This document shows positions 63,040 through 64,000 of a stretch of DNA of 64,000 bases, one piece after another. Position 1 is the first letter of the stretch, and the number at the start of each line of letters is the position of its first letter. Origin of the DNA: SIAQ01 sp964484265. GTDB lineage: Bacteria; Planctomycetota; Planctomycetia; Gemmatales; Gemmataceae. Where the stretch lies: contig CAZAFH010000031.1 of assembly GCA_964484265.1 (NCBI GenBank), forward strand, positions 1-64,000, in the 5' to 3' direction. Under the pieces are notes generated by a model. The model ran no database searches, was not told the DNA's origin, and was given only the letters and a program-made list of their open reading frames with translations. A program made the translations under genes and the position numbers.

Positions 63040-63522
63040 GTACAATCCCGAATCTTTTAGACAAGTTCACGGATAGGATCGTCGTTCGATCCGATGCTGA
63101 GATTCACTCGGCCACCGAAAGGCGCTTCACAGCTTTTCGGTCGGCCCGATCGAACACGGGGACTCACCGTGCGGCCTCAACCGGACGCAGCGGCACTCGG
63201 TAGGTGAACCACGGGGAAGTGGTCCGGAAGCACCATTTGTCCGAACAAAAGCTGGCACCGACGCCGCGGGGAACGGCGTGTCGCCGGGTAGGGGAAATTG
63301 TAGGAGAGTTCGGTGTGGAATAGTAACGAAATTCCGAATAAAACGAGAGAGCGATTAATCCCCGGAATCTCCGCGAGAACCCTTAAAAAACGAAGCGAGA
63401 ATTGAGGCGATTGCCGACCTATTTGGAATTTCACTGGGGAAGTATCTCCAACAGAATACCGGCCAGGCGAGAAACACGCACGGATTACTACGAACCGTAT
63501 AAATTTCATTCGACGACAAACC
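63040..63522 (-). other. Long hairpin-rich leader of the giant gene
   Basis: About 480 nt between the candidate promoter and ATG 63039. Several dyads are visible: GGATCG / CGATCC (63076-63081, 63087-63092); GGCC+ACCGAAA / TTTCGGT+GGCC (63110-63120, 63135-63146); ACCAC / GTGGT (63208-63212, 63219-63223), with an alternative CCGGAC / GTCCGG (63181-63186, 63222-63227); and CGACGCCG..CGGCGTGTCG near 63260-63283. I cannot match it to a known riboswitch class. Confidence 0.5.
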
Positions 63523-63528
63523 TCCATA

Positions 63529-63557
63529 AGTAAAGCACTTGCGGCGGTTATTGTCAA
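63529..63557 (-). promoter_or_regulatory. Strong sigma-70-like promoter for the giant gene
   Basis: On the minus strand, a perfect TTGACA (63557-63552), a 17-bp spacer, and TTTACT (63534-63529), which matches four of six -10 bases. Transcription would begin near 63522. Confidence 0.65.
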
Positions 63558-63914
63558 GAATCATTTCCCTGTTTGGGCTGAATTTGACGGCTATGTCGAA
63601 AATGCCGGATCGGCGCCGATTCGAGTTCGTACAAGGCGTCGATATTTCCGCATCGGCGTTTAATCCGCTCTGTGACAGTCCTGCCGCGAATTCCTTTGTG
63701 TCCCGACATTCCTTCCGGGATTTCGCGATGCTCAATACGGCTTCTGCGGGTCGAAGGGCCGATATTACCAACGACGATGGAAAGGATTCGGCAAAGGAAT
63801 CTGCCGCTGGACGGGGATCGCCGAATCAAGGATTCGGCTTGCTCGAATTTGCGTCGAAGGAACGACGCGATTGCAGACTATTGATGGCACCGTCCCGCGA
63901 ACACGGAGGTTCAA
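63558..63914. other. Intergenic region before the last gene
   Basis: About 357 bases. One clear dyad, GCCGAATC-AAG-GATTCGGC (63820-63838), lies 77 bp upstream of the last start codon. I see no gene or clear promoter otherwise. Confidence 0.45.
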
Positions 63915-64000
63915 ATGCGGCGACTGTTATTGCTCGTCTTCGTTGGGGCTTCCCTGCATGCGCCGCCGCCCGCAGTGCGGGCGCAGTACGGTTATCCGCC
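63915..64000 (+). CDS. Exported protein, N-terminal fragment (runs off the window)
   Basis: Only 28 complete codons are present. ATG 63915 follows a perfect GGAGG (63905-63909). The start MRRLLLLVFVGASLHA is a signal peptide, with a probable cut after VRA before QYGYP. Nothing of the mature protein is visible, so no function can be given. Confidence 0.8.
   Translation, partial: MRRLLLLVFVGASLHAPPPAVRAQYGYP

Larger units (their letters stand above)
58230..62900 (-). repeat. RTX-like (haemolysin-type calcium-binding) repeat block
   Basis: Residues ~47-1600 of the giant protein. Nonapeptide-type signatures recur in clusters (GGAGNDVYRF, GGYGNDSLTGNELDNVLTGGGG, GGAGDDTLKGGSGDDILSGGLGQDTLDGG, TGSAGNDRITGGTGVDTIHGGGG), separated by segments of the form RDVNFTLTNTTLT..G..VDSIDGFEFAELTGGTSANTIDVSAF. 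These bind calcium in a parallel beta-roll. Confidence 0.9.

Noticed and set aside
63177..63509. Possible 110-residue leader ORF in the giant gene leader (minus strand)
   Set aside because: GGAGG precedes an ATG, but the sequence has no recognisable domain, the spacing is long, and codon use looks random. Kept only as a remote possibility of a leader peptide.
63355..63829. Short minus-strand ORFs upstream of the giant gene
   Set aside because: No ribosome sites and no coherent protein character.
1..64000. tRNA, rRNA, CRISPR arrays, phage or insertion-sequence transposase genes
   Set aside because: None was recognised. Small structured RNAs cannot be excluded by reading alone.

Overview
The window looks like a chromosome segment of a planctomycete (Planctomycetota, probably class Planctomycetia; I cannot place the family). 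The reasons are a DUF1501 protein with a twin-arginine leader, a HYExAFE-family protein, secreted WD40 and PQQ-type beta-propellers, a secreted prenyltransferase-like repeat protein, a di-heme oxidoreductase, and above all a giant secreted protein opening with the LExR-type (LEDR) motif. Gene density is ordinary up to about 23.6 kb. One ORF on the minus strand then fills about 39.4 kb, over 60 percent of the window.

Left part (1-23.6 kb): a HYExAFE protein overlaps a sugar phosphate isomerase/epimerase and is followed by a biotin-protein ligase (birA). Next come a secreted PAP2-like protein (minus), a single-domain response regulator, groES without an adjacent groEL, a secreted prenyltransferase-like repeat protein, holA, DUF1501 (minus), a zeta-toxin-like kinase with a 4-base-overlapping small partner (minus), a small membrane protein and metH (minus). 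On the plus strand follow rpmE and prfA, then a secreted PQQ-like propeller directly before a di-heme cytochrome, then a BON-like 77-residue protein with a long leader. A secreted WD40 protein (minus) and a Gfo/Idh/MocA oxidoreductase (plus) diverge from a shared 208 bp region. The housekeeping genes (birA, holA, groES, metH, rpmE, prfA) show that this is core chromosome, not a mobile island.

Repeats: several hairpin repeat families lie between genes, some in the GTAG-plus-hairpin form known from REP elements. metH is unusual. One REP-like element sits in frame between its homocysteine and pterin domains, and a heptamer tandem repeat sits in frame in its C-terminal part. The last ~46 bp of metH is also duplicated 427 bp downstream, on the far side of the small membrane-protein ORF.

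Right part (23.7-63.0 kb): one uninterrupted ORF of about 13,120 codons encodes a mosaic extracellular protein. From the N terminus it reads: LEDR motif; RTX-like glycine/aspartate repeats with four embedded flagellin-hook-IN-like motifs; about 15 kb of Ala/Ser/Val/Ile-rich beta-solenoid repeats; a zone of short recurring modules; about 4 kb of FG-GAP repeats; a DLDGNG calcium-binding segment; a second RTX-like block; VCBS/FG-GAP repeats; and eight C-terminal tandem repeats, three of them spaced exactly 588 bp. It has a strong candidate promoter about 480 nt upstream, a hairpin-rich leader and a terminator hairpin just after the stop. The window ends in the first 28 codons of another exported protein.
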